9,913 nucleotides of DNA from Alkaliphilus sp. (lineage in GTDB: Bacteria; Bacillota; Clostridia; Peptostreptococcales; Thermotaleaceae), in assembly GCA_018335765.1 (NCBI GenBank), contig JAGXRU010000133.1, positions 1 through 9,913 of the forward strand, in the 5' to 3' direction. Made by a program: the position numbers and the translations under genes. This document shows, piece after piece, positions 1 to 7,062 of the stretch. How positions within the stretch are numbered: the stretch's first letter is position 1; the number at the start of each line of letters is the position of its first letter. The notes under the pieces were generated by a model that was given only the letters and a program-made list of their open reading frames with translations, made no database searches and had not been told where the DNA came from.

Positions 1-623
1 TGCTTGATATTAGCGGGAAAAAATGTGTGGTAATTGGCGGTGGACCAGTGGCAGAAAGGAAAGTTTGTTCTCTTTTGGAGTATCACGCCGAAGTTACAGT
101 CATTAGTCCAAAGCTTACGGAAAGGTTAACATTACTTTATGAAGAAAAAAAAATATATTTTATCAATAGAATATATTTAAGGGGAGATTTAAAGGACTTT
201 TATCTGGTTTATGTAGCAGTAGGTGATTCTGTGGTGAATAAGGAATGTTTAGAAGAGTCTAAAGAAGAAAAAAACCTAATTAATGTAGTTGATGTGCCGA
301 ATATGTCTGAATTCATAGCTCCAGCCTACATAAAAAAAGGTGATATTACAGTGTCTATTTCAACGAATGGAAAAAGTCCAATGCTTTGCAGAAAGATAAA
401 GGAAGATATAGAGGAACTTTTGAAAGATATAAGTGAAGAATATATTAATGTTTTGGCAGAGTTAAGAAATGTTGTGCTGAATGAGGTTTGTGCCATCGAG
501 AAGAGAAAAAAAATACTAGAAAAAATAGTTTATAGCGATGTTATGGATAGAATTAAAATAGGAGAAAAAATTGATATTAGAGAGACACTTTTCAAAATTT
601 ACACCGATGAAAAAGAAAATTAA
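1..623 (+). CDS. Precorrin-2 dehydrogenase (sirohydrochlorin-forming; possible ferrochelatase), 5' end cut by the window
   Basis: This is the Met8/SirC/CysG-N-domain family, which oxidises precorrin-2 to sirohydrochlorin with NAD+; some members also insert the metal. The reading frame is open to the left edge, and codons from position 3 read LDISGKKCVVIGGGPVAERK, the usual N-terminus of the family. The in-frame GTG at 27 lies inside the first Rossmann strand and cannot be the true start, so only about 5-15 residues should be missing. 206 codons are visible. They show the GGGxVAxRK dinucleotide loop (visible residues 12-20), the NVVD segment whose Asp (about residue 97) matches the catalytic Asp region of Met8p, then the F-APAY and SISTNGKSP motifs and a helical C-terminal part. 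The gene sits upstream of hemC in a tetrapyrrole operon, as in many Clostridia where hemA precedes it. Whether it is also a chelatase cannot be read from the sequence. Confidence 0.9.
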   Translation, partial: LDISGKKCVVIGGGPVAERKVCSLLEYHAEVTVISPKLTERLTLLYEEKKIYFINRIYLRGDLKDFYLVYVAVGDSVVNKECLEESKEEKNLINVVDVPNMSEFIAPAYIKKGDITVSISTNGKSPMLCRKIKEDIEELLKDISEEYINVLAELRNVVLNEVCAIEKRKKILEKIVYSDVMDRIKIGEKIDIRETLFKIYTDEKEN

Positions 624-648
624 CAAATATTTGTTCAATATAGATTAT
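620..648 (+). promoter_or_regulatory. Possible internal promoter before hemC with an overlapping 14-bp palindrome
   Basis: TTAACA at 620-625 (5 of 6 to the sigma-A -35 box) and GATTAT at 643-648 (4 of 6 to the -10 box) are 17 bases apart. AACAAATATTTGTT at 622-635 is a perfect 14-bp palindrome covering most of the -35 box and part of the spacer, where a repressor would bind. It overlaps the stop codon of the upstream gene. The stem has only two G-C pairs and no T run follows, so it is not a terminator. The promoter call is by eye and the AT-rich background makes chance matches likely. Confidence 0.3.
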
Positions 649-692
649 TTGTTTCGATTTATTAAATAATAATGGTGAAAAGGTGAGGCTAA

Positions 693-1625
693 ATGGGAGA
701 AAGAATTATCAAGGTTGGATCAAGAGCCAGTGCCTTGGCTTTAATTCAAACCAGATGGGTTATAGATCAATTGAAGGATAAATTTCCTCAGCATACCTAT
801 GAAATAACAGAAATAAAGACCATGGGAGATAAAATACTGGATAAAGCACTAAATAAAATTGGGGACAAAGGACTATTCGTCAAGGAAATTGAAGCAGCTC
901 TGGTTGGTGAGGATATAGACTTTGCTGTTCACAGCATGAAGGATGTTCCGACTGAGATGGTGGAGAAGTTGACAATTGGCGCCATAACCCATAGGGAAGA
1001 TCCACGTGATGTGTTAATCTCCAGAGAAGGTTTAAGCTTGCAAAAGTTGCCAAGGGGAGCCAAACTCGGAACCAGCAGTTTAAGGAGAGCATCTCAACTA
1101 TTGGCATTTAGACCGGATTTTATAATAGAGCCTATTAGAGGAAATGTTGCCACAAGAGTAGGAAAAATGGAAGAATTGGGATTAGATGGAGTGATATTGG
1201 CAGCTGCTGGAATAATCAGGCTGGGATGGGCCTATAAAATAACTGAGTACATTAGTGATCGTATATGTGTTCCTGCAGTTGGACAGGGAGCTCTAGGTAT
1301 TCAAATACGCAAAAATGATGCATTCATGAAAGATTTGGTGGATCTATTAAATAATGAAGATGTAGAACTGGCTGTGAAAGCGGAAAGAACATTTATGAGA
1401 GAGCTTAAGGGCGGGTGCCATATACCATTTGGAGCTTATGCATATATAGATGAAGACAAGCTAATAATGAAAACTGTTCTTGCTTCCCCTGATGGCAATA
1501 AAATCATTACGTTAAGCGATGAAGATGAAAAAAAACAGTGGGAACGATTAGGTAGGAAAATGGCGGAAGTGACTTTGAACAGAGGCGGAAAAGAAATATT
1601 GAAACAATTAAGGATAGGTGATTAA
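693..1625 (+). CDS. hemC: Porphobilinogen deaminase (hydroxymethylbilane synthase)
   Basis: HemC joins four porphobilinogen molecules into the linear tetrapyrrole hydroxymethylbilane in the cytosol. The 310-residue product has the usual family length and shows the expected motifs in order: GSRASALALIQT (9-20), KGLFVKEIE (59-67), the catalytic HSMKD with Asp84, GTSSLRR with Arg131 and Arg132 at the substrate carboxylates, RGNVATRVGK (149-158), VGQGALGIQ (196-204), and ELKGGC with Cys242, the attachment point of the dipyrromethane cofactor. Asp84, Arg131/132 and Cys242 fall at the same numbers as in the E. coli enzyme. The ATG is preceded by AGGTGAGG at 681-688, a good ribosome binding site at 4 bases. 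The gene lies 69 bases after the precorrin-2 dehydrogenase and is followed directly by cobA-hemD, whose HemD domain closes the ring of its product. Confidence 0.98.
   Translation: MGERIIKVGSRASALALIQTRWVIDQLKDKFPQHTYEITEIKTMGDKILDKALNKIGDKGLFVKEIEAALVGEDIDFAVHSMKDVPTEMVEKLTIGAITHREDPRDVLISREGLSLQKLPRGAKLGTSSLRRASQLLAFRPDFIIEPIRGNVATRVGKMEELGLDGVILAAAGIIRLGWAYKITEYISDRICVPAVGQGALGIQIRKNDAFMKDLVDLLNNEDVELAVKAERTFMRELKGGCHIPFGAYAYIDEDKLIMKTVLASPDGNKIITLSDEDEKKQWERLGRKMAEVTLNRGGKEILKQLRIGD
1616..1622 (+). promoter_or_regulatory. Ribosome binding site that favours a TTG start for cobA-hemD
   Basis: AGGTGAT at 1616-1622, inside the 3' end of hemC, matches the anti-Shine-Dalgarno sequence over seven bases and stands 4 bases before TTG 1627. 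The competing GTG at 1618 lies inside this site and has only AAGGA (1610-1614) 3 bases before it. The TTG start also gives MNKGIAYLIGAGPGD, the usual N-terminus of uroporphyrinogen methyltransferases. Confidence 0.6.
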
Positions 1626-1626
1626 A

Positions 1627-3162
1627 TTGAATAAAGGAATTGCATATTTAATTGGAGCTGGTCCAGGTGACTATAAGCTCATTACTTTAAAAGGAATGGA
1701 ATGCATTAAGAAGGCGGATGTGCTATTATATGATAGGTTGGTCAGTGATAAGCTATTAAGTTTTGCGAGTGAAGATGCGGAATTGATTTTTGTAGGAAAA
1801 TCTCCGGATAATCATGCTTATTCTCAGGAGGAAATCAATAAACTTCTGGTAAAAAAAGCATTAGAGGGAAAAACCATAGTAAGGCTTAAGGGTGGGGATC
1901 CTTTTGTCTTTGGAAGAGGCAGCGAAGAAGCTTTAGCCTTGAAAGAGGCAGGAATATATTTCGAAATTATTCCAGGTGTGACTTCAGCCATTGCTGTACC
2001 AGCATATGCTGGAATTCCTGTAACCCATAGAAAAACAAGCTCGTCCTTACACATCATTACTGGTCATGAAGACCCTGAAAAAGATGACACCAACCTGAAT
2101 TATCAGGTTCTAGCCAAACTTGAAGGAACATTGGTGTTTCTTATGGGTATTCAAAATCTTAAAGAAATCTGCAGCAGTTTAATTCTTCATGGCCAACCCG
2201 AAGACAGACCTGTAGCCGTCATAATGAATGGAACAACCTCTAGGCAGAGAAAAGTATTTGGTACCCTTAAAAACATTCATGAAATACTAATTGAACAAAG
2301 GATAACAAACCCTTCTGTTGTCGTAGTTGGTGATGTGGTTGGGCTTTCTGAAACTTTATCTTGGTTTGAAAATAAACCATTATTTGGTAAACGAATACTA
2401 GTAACGAGAACCAGACAACAGGTCAGTAGCTTAACCCAAAAAATCGAAGAATTAGGTGGAGAAGTAATTGAGTTTCCAACAATCCAAATAGTACAGCCCG
2501 ACAGCTTCGATGAAATCGATGGCGCTTTGGGTGAGATTGAAAAGTATCAATGGATTATTTTTACCAGCGTTAATGGAGTAAATTCATTTTTCAATCGTTT
2601 GAAAAAATTGGATTTTGATATAAGATTACTATATAATGCAAGGATATGTGCGATCGGTTCTGTCACGGCTAAAACATTGGAAGATATGGGTTTTAATATT
2701 GAATATGTTCCAGAAGTTTTTAAAGCGGAGGAATTGGTAGAAGGATTAAAAAATAAAATTATGATAGGAGATAGAGTTCTGCTGCCTAGGGCCGATATAG
2801 GCGGTACGATACTAGTAGATGAATTAAATAAGCTTGGTGCAGAAATTGATGACATTCATGTATATAAGACAGTTATATCGAAACAAAGTAGAGACCAGCT
2901 TCAAAAAAACCTTGAAAACAATATAGATATCATAACATTTACCAGTTCTTCTACGGTAAATAATTTTATTCAAATTTTAGGGAAAGATAATTTGCCAGAT
3001 CTATCAGGTATAAAGTTCGCTGCTATAGGACCAGTCACAGAAGAAACAGCTCATAAAGCCGGACTCAAAATTGACATCCTAGCTGAAGATTATACTATTG
3101 ATGGGCTTGTTAGTGCCATAGTAAAACATGTGATAAAAGGGGAGATAAAAACCAATGATTAA
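1627..3162 (+). CDS. cobA-hemD: Fused uroporphyrinogen-III C-methyltransferase / uroporphyrinogen-III synthase
   Basis: Two enzymes in one chain of 511 residues. Residues 1 to about 245 are the SAM-dependent methyltransferase (CobA/SUMT), which makes precorrin-2 from uroporphyrinogen III: LIGAGPGD near the N-terminus, RLKGGDPFVFGRGSEE (about 86-101), PGVTSAIAVPAYAGIPVTHR (about 116-135), LVFLMG (about 169-174) and NPSVVVVGDVV (about 228-238). Residues from about 252 are HemD, which cyclises hydroxymethylbilane: GKRILVTR (about 254-261), WIIFTSVNGV, ICAIGSVTAKTL, VLLPRAD, ITFTSSSTVNNF and FAAIGPVTEETA. HemD is poorly conserved, but this motif series is characteristic. The fusion is common in Clostridia and directs flux from HemC towards siroheme and corrinoids. 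I chose TTG 1627, 1 base after the hemC stop, on its ribosome binding site; GTG 1618 would add three residues and overlap hemC by 8 bases. The 3' end overlaps hemB by 8 bases, suggesting translational coupling. Confidence 0.96.
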   Translation: MNKGIAYLIGAGPGDYKLITLKGMECIKKADVLLYDRLVSDKLLSFASEDAELIFVGKSPDNHAYSQEEINKLLVKKALEGKTIVRLKGGDPFVFGRGSEEALALKEAGIYFEIIPGVTSAIAVPAYAGIPVTHRKTSSSLHIITGHEDPEKDDTNLNYQVLAKLEGTLVFLMGIQNLKEICSSLILHGQPEDRPVAVIMNGTTSRQRKVFGTLKNIHEILIEQRITNPSVVVVGDVVGLSETLSWFENKPLFGKRILVTRTRQQVSSLTQKIEELGGEVIEFPTIQIVQPDSFDEIDGALGEIEKYQWIIFTSVNGVNSFFNRLKKLDFDIRLLYNARICAIGSVTAKTLEDMGFNIEYVPEVFKAEELVEGLKNKIMIGDRVLLPRADIGGTILVDELNKLGAEIDDIHVYKTVISKQSRDQLQKNLENNIDIITFTSSSTVNNFIQILGKDNLPDLSGIKFAAIGPVTEETAHKAGLKIDILAEDYTIDGLVSAIVKHVIKGEIKTND

Positions 3163-4126
3163 GAGACCAAGAAGGTTAAGGCATAATTCTGCTATAAGAA
3201 GCATGGTAAGGGAAACCACATTAAATATTGACGATCTAGTATATCCATTATTTGTAATTGAAGGCGAAGGAGTGAAGAATGAAATATCCAGCCTTAAGGG
3301 TCAATATCATTACTCATTGGATAAGCTTGAAGATGAGATAAATGAAATTTCTAGATTGGGTATTCAAGCCATTCTATTATTTGGTTTGCCAAATATGAAG
3401 GATTCTTTAGCTAGTGAAGCTTATCGTGACACCGGAATAGTACAAAGGGCCTTAAAAGAGATAAAGAGGATAAATAAGGAAATGTTAGTCATTACTGATA
3501 TATGTATGTGTCAATATACTGATCATGGCCATTGTGGCGTATTATATGGTGAATATGTCGATAATGACAAAACCTTAGATTATATTGCGAAAATTGCACT
3601 ATCTCATGCTAGGGCTGGGGCGGATATGGTGGCTCCCTCTGACATGATGGATGGAAGAATTAGTTCAATCAGAAGTTTATTAGACAAAAATGGTTTTAGC
3701 AATGTTTCTATAATAGCCTATAGTGCAAAATATGCATCGGCGTTCTATGGACCATTTAGAGCTGCTGCCAACTCAGCTCCAGGTTTTGGAGATAGAAAAA
3801 CCTATCAAATGGATCCAGCCAACAGTGATGAAGCTCTTAGAGAAGTTGAATTGGATTTGGATGAGGGTGCAGATATTGTCATGATTAAGCCCGCTCTGGC
3901 TTATCTTGATGTGGTTCAAAGGGTGAAGTATAATTACAATGTACCTGTCGCTGCTTATAATGTGAGTGGTGAATATGCCATGATAAAAACTGCATCTGAA
4001 AAAGGGCTGATAGATGAACAAAAAATTGTTCTTGAAATACTTACTGGAATGAAGAGAGCAGGTGCTGATATTATCATTTCTTACCATGCCAAAGATGTGG
4101 CAAAATGGATAAAGGGAGGAAAATAG
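3155..4126 (+). CDS. hemB: Delta-aminolevulinic acid dehydratase (porphobilinogen synthase), zinc type
   Basis: HemB condenses two 5-aminolevulinate molecules into porphobilinogen. The 323-residue protein is full length. The zinc site is present as Cys117, Cys119 and Cys127 in DICMCQYTDHGHCG, so this is the zinc-dependent type and not the Mg/Asp type. The two Schiff-base lysines are Lys192 in YSAKYASAFYGPFR and Lys245 in MIKPALAYLD. The PSDMMDGR segment (161-168) is also typical. The ATG overlaps the end of cobA-hemD by 8 bases and has AAGGGGAG at 3137-3144 about 10 bases upstream. The next gene, hemL, begins after a single base. Substrate comes from HemL and product goes to HemC, both in this operon. 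Confidence 0.98.
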   Translation: MIKRPRRLRHNSAIRSMVRETTLNIDDLVYPLFVIEGEGVKNEISSLKGQYHYSLDKLEDEINEISRLGIQAILLFGLPNMKDSLASEAYRDTGIVQRALKEIKRINKEMLVITDICMCQYTDHGHCGVLYGEYVDNDKTLDYIAKIALSHARAGADMVAPSDMMDGRISSIRSLLDKNGFSNVSIIAYSAKYASAFYGPFRAAANSAPGFGDRKTYQMDPANSDEALREVELDLDEGADIVMIKPALAYLDVVQRVKYNYNVPVAAYNVSGEYAMIKTASEKGLIDEQKIVLEILTGMKRAGADIIISYHAKDVAKWIKGGK

Positions 4127-4127
4127 A

Positions 4128-5417
4128 ATGATTTTAGAGAAGTCAAGAAGTCTATTTGAGGAAGCCAAAAAATATATCCCAGGTGGTGTTAATAGTCCTG
4201 TTCGTGCTTTTCGATCTGTATCGGTGGAGCCTCCTTTCATAACTATGGGAAAAGGAAGCAAAATAATAGATGAAGATGGTAATGAATACATAGATTACGT
4301 TGGTTCATGGGGTCCTTTGATTTTGGGACATGCTCATGAGGATGTTACAAAAGCTTTGAAGGATGCAGTGGATAGGGGCACTAGCTATGGTGCTCCCACA
4401 AGAATCGAAACAGACCTAGCTAAAATGATATGTGAGGCATTTCCATCAGTAGAGATGGTCCGGATGGTAAACTCAGGAACAGAAGCTACTATGAGTGCTT
4501 TAAGGCTTGCAAGAGGCTATACAGGTAGAGATTTAATCGTGAAATTCGAGGGAAACTATCATGGTCATTCCGACAGCTTGTTGATAAAGGCTGGGTCAGG
4601 AGCGCTAACTCATGGAGTGCCGGATAGTCCGGGTGTTCCAGAAGGTATTGCTAAGCACACCATTACGGCTACTTATAATGATAAGGATGAAATTAAAAGG
4701 ATATTTGAACTATGGGGACATAGTATCGCTGGAGTGATCATTGAACCTGTGGCTGGAAATATGGGGGTCGTCCCAGCGGATATTGAATTTATGAAACTTC
4801 TTAGAACGATTACAAAGCAGTATGGCACACTACTAATAATAGATGAGGTTATGACAGGCTTTCGCATTTCCTATGGCGGTGGACAGGAAATATATAATGT
4901 TAAGCCAGATATTACAACCTTCGGAAAAATAATTGGAGGAGGATTACCTGTTGGAGCCTACGGAGGTAAGAGGGAAATAATGGAAAAAATGGCACCATTA
5001 GGACCAATTTATCAAGCAGGCACTCTGTCAGGAAATCCTTTAGCAATGACTGCTGGATTGGTAACACTAAAAAAGCTTAAAGATCATCCTGAAATTTATC
5101 TTCAATTAGAAGAGAAAGCAAAACTTTTAGAGGAAGGACTTAAAGAACAAACGAAGTCTCTCGGGATAGGTGCTTCATTTAATCGTGTAGGCTCCATGAT
5201 GTGCATGTTCTTTACAGAAACAGAGGTGGTTGACCTTAAATCTGCCATGACCAGTGATACAAAGCGTTTTTCTAAATATTTTGAAGAAATGCTTAAACAG
5301 GGAATATATTTGGCTCCTTCACAATTCGAAGCTGCTTTCATATCTGTGGCGCATACAAGAGAAGATATTGATAAAACCTTAGAGGCAAGCCAAAAGGCAC
5401 TCAAGAAGCTCTTGTAG
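4128..5417 (+). CDS. hemL: Glutamate-1-semialdehyde 2,1-aminomutase
   Basis: HemL is the PLP-dependent aminomutase that turns glutamate-1-semialdehyde into 5-aminolevulinate, the last step of the C5 route. The 429-residue length is normal. Visible landmarks are YIPGGVNSPVRAF (16-28), NSGTEATMSALRLAR (115-129, phosphate binding), NYHGHSD (143-149), the PLP-contacting IIDE with Asp239, the Schiff-base Lys267 in TTFGKIIGGGLPVGAYGG, and GTLSGNPLAM (298-307). The GKIIGGGLPVGAYGG context separates it from ordinary class III aminotransferases. It starts 1 base after the hemB stop, with GGGAGG inside the hemB 3' end as ribosome binding site. It is the last gene of the operon; the partner HemA, which would make its unstable substrate, is not in the window and is expected upstream. 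Confidence 0.98.
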   Translation: MILEKSRSLFEEAKKYIPGGVNSPVRAFRSVSVEPPFITMGKGSKIIDEDGNEYIDYVGSWGPLILGHAHEDVTKALKDAVDRGTSYGAPTRIETDLAKMICEAFPSVEMVRMVNSGTEATMSALRLARGYTGRDLIVKFEGNYHGHSDSLLIKAGSGALTHGVPDSPGVPEGIAKHTITATYNDKDEIKRIFELWGHSIAGVIIEPVAGNMGVVPADIEFMKLLRTITKQYGTLLIIDEVMTGFRISYGGGQEIYNVKPDITTFGKIIGGGLPVGAYGGKREIMEKMAPLGPIYQAGTLSGNPLAMTAGLVTLKKLKDHPEIYLQLEEKAKLLEEGLKEQTKSLGIGASFNRVGSMMCMFFTETEVVDLKSAMTSDTKRFSKYFEEMLKQGIYLAPSQFEAAFISVAHTREDIDKTLEASQKALKKLL

Positions 5418-5521
5418 ATTTTTAAATAATTTTGTGGTGAGAGAGCCTATTGATATTTTAACAAGGTCTTTTTCATTGGATTTGCACTTGTATGGGTTTG
5501 GAGTGGAAAAGACGTTAAAAT

Positions 5522-5565
5522 ATAAAAATGTGACAGTCGCAAATTTAACTCTGTCACATTTTTAT
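5522..5565. terminator. Bidirectional intrinsic terminator between convergent hemL and melA
   Basis: A perfect 15-bp inverted repeat (arms 5522-5536 and 5551-5565) encloses a 14-base loop. The core is TGTGACAG / CTGTCACA, flanked by five A on the left and five T on the right. An RNA read from either strand therefore gives a stem followed by a U run, so it can end both the tetrapyrrole operon (+) and melA (-). Its place between two convergent genes supports this. The rest of the 179-base gap (5418-5596) holds nothing I recognise. Confidence 0.88.
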
Positions 5566-5596
5566 TGAAGCTACTAAAGATATGTAGTACAGCTTA

Positions 5597-6913
5597 TTAG
5601 TGATATTTAGGCAGCCAGTCTCCATGAGCTTCTATTAAGTCGTCACACATATGGATGATGTCGTCCATAGAAAGCTCTGCTGCAGTATGGGGATCTAGCA
5701 TGGCAGCCATATAGATATATTTCTTTTCAAGCGTTGCTGCCGCTTTGATAGTAAGAAGCTGTACATTGATATTGGTTCTGTTAATGGCTGCACACTGCTC
5801 TGGCAACTCCCCTACAAAACAAGGGTTAACCCCATTTCTATCAATAAGACAAGGAACTTCTACACAGGCATTTTGGGGCAAGTTAGTGATAAGCCCAGTA
5901 TTTAAAACATTGCCATGTACTCTAAAAGGTATGTCGGTTTCCATGGCTTTTATAATATAAGAAGCAAATTCATAAGTTTTTTCATGTTCAATTTGAGGGT
6001 CATTCAGAAGCTTTTCTTGTACCTTAGCCCATTCTTCTATTTGCTCTACACATCGCCTTGGATACTCATCCAGTGGAATATTAAACTTTTCTATAAGATC
6101 AGGATAATTAGATTTAATATACCATGGGGTATATTCACTGAGATGCTCCGAGGATTCAGTGATATAGTAGCCAAACTTATCCATCATATCCAGTCGTACA
6201 AGATCGGTGTTTTTAAACTCATTCATATCACTTGATAAGGCTCGGTTTTTAATTTCTGGATATAAATCATTTCCTTCAAGATCCGTTATTTTGAGAAGCC
6301 ACGCTTGATGATTAATACCTGCGATTTCCCATTTACACTTATCTATGTACTTTGTCATATCTACATCTTTTAAGAGTCTAGCTGCACAGTCTTGGACGCT
6401 ATGGCAAAGACCTATCGTCTTAATAGAAGTATGGATTTGCATGTACCCTGTAAGCATTGCCATAGGATTCGTATAGTTTAAAAGCAACGCATCCGGGCAG
6501 ACTTCTTCCATGTCATCCGCAAAAGCTTTCATAACCGGTATAGTACGTAGTGCTCTAAATATCCCACCTATACCTAATGTGTCTGCTATTGTTTGTCTTA
6601 GACCATACTTTTTAGGTATTTCAAAATCAGTGATCGTGCAAGGATCATATCCTCCTACTTGTACGGCGTTGACGACATAGCTAGCACCTCTTAGGGCTTC
6701 TTTTCTGTTTAAATTACAAGATAGTGTAACATCACTGCGTCCTGAAGTTTTAATAATATGACTTATAAGAGCTCTTGATTCTTCCAACCTTTTTTCATCA
6801 ATATCATGCAGAACAATATTCAGGTCTTTAATATCTTCAGTATAGATGCAGTCTCCTAAAACGTTCTTAGCAAAAATAGTACTGCCAGCTCCTAAAAAAC
6901 AAATTTTTGACAT
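5597..6913 (-). CDS. melA: Alpha-galactosidase, glycoside hydrolase family 4
   Basis: GH4 enzymes split glycosidic bonds by an NAD+ and divalent metal dependent oxidation-elimination route. MelA removes alpha-galactosyl units from melibiose and raffinose-type sugars in the cytosol. The 438-residue protein follows E. coli MelA closely in recalled motifs: FLGAGSTIFAKNVLGD (6-21, Rossmann NAD loop), VGGYDPCTITDFE (86-98), QTIADTLGIGGIFRALRTIP (107-126), LNYTNPMAM (145-153), GLCHSVQ with metal-ligand Cys170, GINHQAW with metal-ligand His202, YFVTESSEH-like and YTPWYIK segments (about 249-267), LDEYPRRCVEQ (281-291) and the C-terminal DPHTAAELSMDDI and AHGDWLP. The CHSV signature is that of alpha-galactosidases; a related GH4 activity such as alpha-galacturonidase is less likely. 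AAAGGAG (6923-6929 on the opposite strand) stands 9 bases before the ATG. The gene is divergent from an AraC regulator and has no sugar transporter beside it, so uptake must be encoded elsewhere. Confidence 0.94.
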   Translation of the reverse strand: MSKICFLGAGSTIFAKNVLGDCIYTEDIKDLNIVLHDIDEKRLEESRALISHIIKTSGRSDVTLSCNLNRKEALRGASYVVNAVQVGGYDPCTITDFEIPKKYGLRQTIADTLGIGGIFRALRTIPVMKAFADDMEEVCPDALLLNYTNPMAMLTGYMQIHTSIKTIGLCHSVQDCAARLLKDVDMTKYIDKCKWEIAGINHQAWLLKITDLEGNDLYPEIKNRALSSDMNEFKNTDLVRLDMMDKFGYYITESSEHLSEYTPWYIKSNYPDLIEKFNIPLDEYPRRCVEQIEEWAKVQEKLLNDPQIEHEKTYEFASYIIKAMETDIPFRVHGNVLNTGLITNLPQNACVEVPCLIDRNGVNPCFVGELPEQCAAINRTNINVQLLTIKAAATLEKKYIYMAAMLDPHTAAELSMDDIIHMCDDLIEAHGDWLPKYH

Positions 6914-6940
6914 ATTTTCTCTCTCCTTTAATTCAACTTT

Positions 6941-6991
6941 ATAATATTTGATGATTTAATGTTATCTTATGTGATTTATCCCAAAAGTTAA
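6941..6991 (-). promoter_or_regulatory. Possible melA promoter region with TAAATCA direct repeats
   Basis: Read on the minus strand, TTAACT (6991-6986) and TAAGAT (6969-6964) are 16 bases apart and could be weak -35 and -10 boxes. A second -10-like TATTAT is at 6946-6941. TAAATCA occurs twice, at 6978-6972 and 6958-6952, 20 bases apart and therefore on nearly the same face of the helix. This is a usual layout for AraC-family sites, and the divergent AraC-type regulator is the obvious candidate to bind. No CcpA cre site was seen here. The promoter boxes are weak, as expected for an activator-dependent promoter, but the assignment is by eye. Confidence 0.3.
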
Positions 6992-7021
6992 ATGGATAGA
7001 TGTAGCTTCTATATGTCCAAA

Positions 7022-7032
7022 TGTGATATAAT
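7022..7032 (+). promoter_or_regulatory. Extended -10 promoter of the AraC-family regulator gene
   Basis: TATAAT at 7027-7032 is a perfect -10 box preceded by TGA at 7024-7026, an extended -10 element. The region 17 bases upstream (AGCTTC at 7004-7009) is a poor -35, which an extended -10 can compensate. Transcription would start near 7039, about 24 bases before the ATG. Confidence 0.6.
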
Positions 7033-7062
7033 GCTATCAAATCTTTTGAGAAGGGGAATGCT

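Noticed and set aside
3773..4291. A 172-codon minus-strand frame spanning the end of hemB and the start of hemL
   Set aside because: It lies antisense to two clearly coding genes, has a low-complexity composition typical of antisense frames, and lacks family motifs.
5441..5476. A second hairpin just after hemL (AGAGCCT ... AGGTCT followed by five T)
   Set aside because: Pairing needs a bulge and mismatches beyond about six base pairs; the perfect stem at 5522-5565 is a much better terminator.
5434..5568. A 44-codon GTG-started reading frame after hemL
   Set aside because: It has no ribosome binding site, runs straight through the bidirectional terminator and shows no recognisable motif.
5915..6235. 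A 106-codon plus-strand frame inside melA
   Set aside because: It is antisense to a well-supported GH4 gene, and its hydrophobic, Ile/Phe-rich translation is what the opposite strand of that gene gives.
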